This document shows, in pieces, positions 4,201-6,272 of a stretch of 6,272 nt of DNA. Position 1 is the stretch's first letter; each line of letters starts with the position of its first letter. Source of the stretch: Pseudomonadota bacterium. Lineage in GTDB: Bacteria; Pseudomonadota; Alphaproteobacteria; Caulobacterales; Caulobacteraceae. The translations under genes and the position numbers were made by a program. Below the pieces are notes generated by a model that was not told the origin of the DNA, did no database searches, and saw nothing but the letters and a program-made list of their open reading frames with translations. The stretch lies in the NCBI GenBank assembly GCA_023445955.1, contig JAEXJH010000468.1, forward strand, positions 1 to 6,272, given 5' to 3'.

Positions 4201-5775
4201 ATGACTTCCGTAACGCCCGCCGCTTTCGACAAGCGCGACAACGTCGTCATTTTCGACACCACCATGCGCGACGGCGAGCAGTCGCCCGGCGCGTCGATGT
4301 CGCTGGAAGAGAAGCTGGAACTGGCCAAGATCCTCGAGGAGATGGGGGTCGACATCATCGAGGCCGGTTTCCCGATCGCCTCGAACGGCGACTTCGAGGC
4401 CGTCCGCGAAGTGGCCAAGATCGTCAAGAACTCGACCATCGCCGGCCTGTGCCGCGCCCACCAGGTCGATATCGACCGCTGCGCCGAGGCCCTGAAGCCG
4501 ACGCAGCGCGGCCGGATCCACGTGGTCATCGCCACGTCCGACCTGCACATGAAGCACAAGCTGCAGATGGAGCCGGACGCGGTCATCGACATCATCGCCC
4601 GCTCGGTGACCCACGCCCGCAACCTGCGCGACGACGTCGAGTGGTCGGCCGAGGACGCCACCCGCAGCGACCGCGAATTCCTGCGCCGCGCCACCGAGAC
4701 CGCCATCAAGGCCGGCGCCACGACGATCAACCTGCCTGACACTGTCGGCTACACCTATCCGTCCGAATACGCCGACCTGTTCAACTGGATGGTCAACAAC
4801 GTCGAGGGCGCCGACAAGGTGGTGTTCTCGACGCACTGCCACAACGACCTGGGCCTGGCCGTGGCCAACAGCCTGGCCGGCGTGCAGGGCGGCGCGCGCC
4901 AGATCGAGTGCGCCGTGAACGGCCTGGGCGAGCGCGCCGGCAACGCCGCGCTGGAAGAGATCGTCATGGCGCTGAAGGTGCGCGGCGACCGTCTGCCCTA
5001 CCAGACCGGCATCGACACCACCCACATCACCCGCGCCAGCCGCTACGTCTCGGCCATCACCGGTTTCCCGGTGCAGTACAACAAGGCCATCGTCGGCAAG
5101 AACGCCTTCGCGCACGAGAGCGGCATCCACCAGGACGGCATGCTCAAGAACCGCGAGACCTACGAGATCATGACGCCGGAGTCGGTGGGCCAGGCGCCCT
5201 CGAGCCTGGTCATGGGCAAGCACTCGGGCAGCCACGCCTTCCGCGCCAAGCTGAAGGACCTGGGCTACGAGCTGGGCGAGAACGCGCTGAAGGAAGCCTT
5301 CGGCCGCTTCAAGGACCTGGCCGACCGCAAGAAGCACGTCTACGACGACGACATCATCGCCCTGGTCGACGACGCCCTGGCGCGCGGCTCGGAGAAGATC
5401 CGCGTCTCGCACCTGCGCGTCGTGGCCGGCACCGATGGCCAGTCGGCCGAGCTGACCCTGGACGTCGACGGCGTCTCCAAGACCGCCGAAGCCACGGGTG
5501 ACGGCCCGGTGGACGCGGTGTTCAACGCCATCCACAAGATCGTGCCGCACGAAGCTGCCCTGCGCCTGTTCCAGGTGCATGCGGTGACCGAAGGCACGGA
5601 CGCCCAGGCCCAGGTCTCGGTGCGCCTGGAAGAGGACGGCCGCATCGCCACCGGCGCGGCCGCCGACACCGACACGCTGACCGCCTCGGCCAAGGCCTAT
5701 GTCAACGCGCTGAACAACCTCTTCGCCCGCAAGGAGAAGACCCGGCCCGAAGCGGCGATCGCCAGCGGCTTCTAG
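4201..5775 (+). CDS. leuA: 2-isopropylmalate synthase
   Basis: 524 residues, full length. It condenses acetyl-CoA with 3-methyl-2-oxobutanoate to (2S)-2-isopropylmalate, the first committed step of leucine synthesis, in the cytoplasm. The TIM-barrel domain (about 13-285) carries FDTTMRDGEQSPG (18-30, with R23 and metal ligand D24), the metal-binding HCHNDLG (H212, H214) and NGLGERAGNAALEE (240-253, N248). The linker has HESGIHQDG (305-313). The C-terminal domain (about 385-515) has the GDGPVDAVFNAI segment (433-444) of leucine-sensitive enzymes, so feedback inhibition by leucine is expected. The start is firm: no in-frame ATG, GTG or TTG occurs in the preceding ~75 bases, although the Shine-Dalgarno is weak (GACGAG, seven bases before). 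Expression is probably controlled by the leader upstream. No leuB, leuC or leuD is adjacent, so leuA stands alone here. Confidence 0.97.
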   Translation: MTSVTPAAFDKRDNVVIFDTTMRDGEQSPGASMSLEEKLELAKILEEMGVDIIEAGFPIASNGDFEAVREVAKIVKNSTIAGLCRAHQVDIDRCAEALKPTQRGRIHVVIATSDLHMKHKLQMEPDAVIDIIARSVTHARNLRDDVEWSAEDATRSDREFLRRATETAIKAGATTINLPDTVGYTYPSEYADLFNWMVNNVEGADKVVFSTHCHNDLGLAVANSLAGVQGGARQIECAVNGLGERAGNAALEEIVMALKVRGDRLPYQTGIDTTHITRASRYVSAITGFPVQYNKAIVGKNAFAHESGIHQDGMLKNRETYEIMTPESVGQAPSSLVMGKHSGSHAFRAKLKDLGYELGENALKEAFGRFKDLADRKKHVYDDDIIALVDDALARGSEKIRVSHLRVVAGTDGQSAELTLDVDGVSKTAEATGDGPVDAVFNAIHKIVPHEAALRLFQVHAVTEGTDAQAQVSVRLEEDGRIATGAAADTDTLTASAKAYVNALNNLFARKEKTRPEAAIASGF

Positions 5776-6245
5776 GCCGCTCGCTGCCGGCTGAACGGCC
5801 GCGTCGCCAGGATCTCGGCCCCCAGGTGCGCCTGGGGCTGAACGTCCAGACCCAACTCCCGCAGACTGTCGGCGAGCGCCCTGCGGGGCGTCTCGTCCAG
5901 CAGCGCGCTCGCGTCCACGACCAGCGTCCCGCCGGGGCGCAGCATCGTGTAGGTCGCGGCGATGACGGCGCGCGTGTCGTGCAGGGTGGGGCAGTCCAGG
6001 ACCAGCAAGACGTCGCTGCGCTCGTCGGCCGCCCCGCAGGTGGCCCGGCGGGCGGCCTCGACGCGCTGATAGCCGCGTCGCCACAGCTGGCACATGGCCT
6101 CGCCCGCGCCAGGACCGGCGACGGCCACGAAGCACAGCGGCGTGGCCTGGGCGAGGTCCAGCATGCGGTCCAGGGCGGGATTGATCCCTTCGGTCGGAAC
6201 GCCCAGCAGGAACTGGGCGGCCTGACGGAGTGGGTGGGGCGACAT
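5772..6245 (-). CDS. Small methyltransferase-like (Rossmann-type) protein, function unknown
   Basis: 157 residues. Visible features resemble a compact class I SAM-dependent methyltransferase fold: a glycine-rich VAVAGPGAGEAM (40-51) in the place of motif I, a strand DVLLVLDCP (78-86) in the place of motif IV, and LRPGGTLVVDA (102-112) as in the post-motif segment. It is shorter than most such enzymes (usually 200 or more residues), the acidic ribose-binding position is not clear, and no catalytic motif is recognisable, so it may be degenerate or non-catalytic. The ATG at 6245 has AAGG ten bases upstream (within GAGAAGG, 6262-6256). It converges on leuA with a 4-base overlap: both TAG stops come from one CTAG at 5772-5775. 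Its function cannot be assigned; coding on this strand is supported by the coherent protein fold. Confidence 0.72.
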   Translation of the reverse strand: MSPHPLRQAAQFLLGVPTEGINPALDRMLDLAQATPLCFVAVAGPGAGEAMCQLWRRGYQRVEAARRATCGAADERSDVLLVLDCPTLHDTRAVIAATYTMLRPGGTLVVDASALLDETPRRALADSLRELGLDVQPQAHLGAEILATRPFSRQRAA

Positions 6246-6272
6246 GGTCGGTAAGCCTTCTCGAAAGCAACC

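Noticed and set aside
3963..4742. 259-codon minus-strand frame covering the leuA leader and the start of leuA
   Set aside because: It has no domain, is serine/arginine-rich, and lies opposite both the leader peptide and the most conserved leuA motifs.
4099..6270. 723-codon open frame on the minus strand across leuA
   Set aside because: Low-complexity shadow of leuA and of the methyltransferase-like gene in another frame; no domain is recognisable.
1..6272. Novel defence, toxin-antitoxin or mobile system
   Set aside because: No transposase, recombinase, direct-repeat pair, CRISPR repeat, nuclease or toxin-like small gene pair is visible. All genes look like ordinary chromosomal ones of uniform base composition.

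Overview
The window is GC-rich (third codon positions almost all G or C), gene-dense and chromosomal in character. I see no insertion sequence, integrase, CRISPR array, rRNA or tRNA. Gene families, a LeuA of the long form, GANTC sites in promoter regions and promoters that loosely fit the Caulobacter housekeeping consensus suggest an alphaproteobacterium, probably Caulobacter or a close relative. That placement is inference from style; no marker gene is present.

Layout, left to right. (1) Bases 1-390, minus strand: the N-terminal 130 residues of a ParA-family ATPase that runs off the left edge. (2) Bases 391-618: a divergent intergenic region with a perfect DnaA box and several inverted repeats. 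(3) Bases 619-1329, plus: an inner-membrane protein of the TVP38/TMEM64 (VTT/DedA-like) family. (4) Bases 1301-1960, minus: a TetR-family repressor, tail-to-tail with the membrane protein gene and overlapping it by 29 bases. (5) Bases 1961-2010: a compact divergent control region with a perfect 18-base operator-like palindrome. (6) Bases 2011-3966, plus: a secreted metallo-beta-lactamase-fold alkyl sulfatase of the SdsA1 type with all seven zinc-ligand positions present. (7) Bases 3967-4200: a long hairpin, a probable promoter, an unannotated 18-codon leucine-rich leader peptide and a strongly folded leader RNA. (8) Bases 4201-5775, plus: leuA, 2-isopropylmalate synthase, complete. (9) Bases 5772-6245, minus: a small methyltransferase-like protein whose stop codon shares a CTAG with the leuA stop.

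The genes form two functional units. The first is a TetR repressor divergent from an alkyl sulfatase, probably a self-contained detergent or alkyl-sulfate response switch. The second is leuA preceded by a leader peptide with six leucines in 18 codons, three of them CTT, which points to leucine-sensing attenuation or a related translation-coupled mechanism. The ParA, VTT and methyltransferase-like genes have no visible link to either unit.

The most useful observations beyond plain gene calling are the leucine leader peptide and its mutually exclusive hairpins without a U-tract, the TetR/sulfatase operator overlapping a likely leaderless TetR promoter, and the perfect DnaA box upstream of the ParA gene. 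I found no convincing new defence or mobile system.
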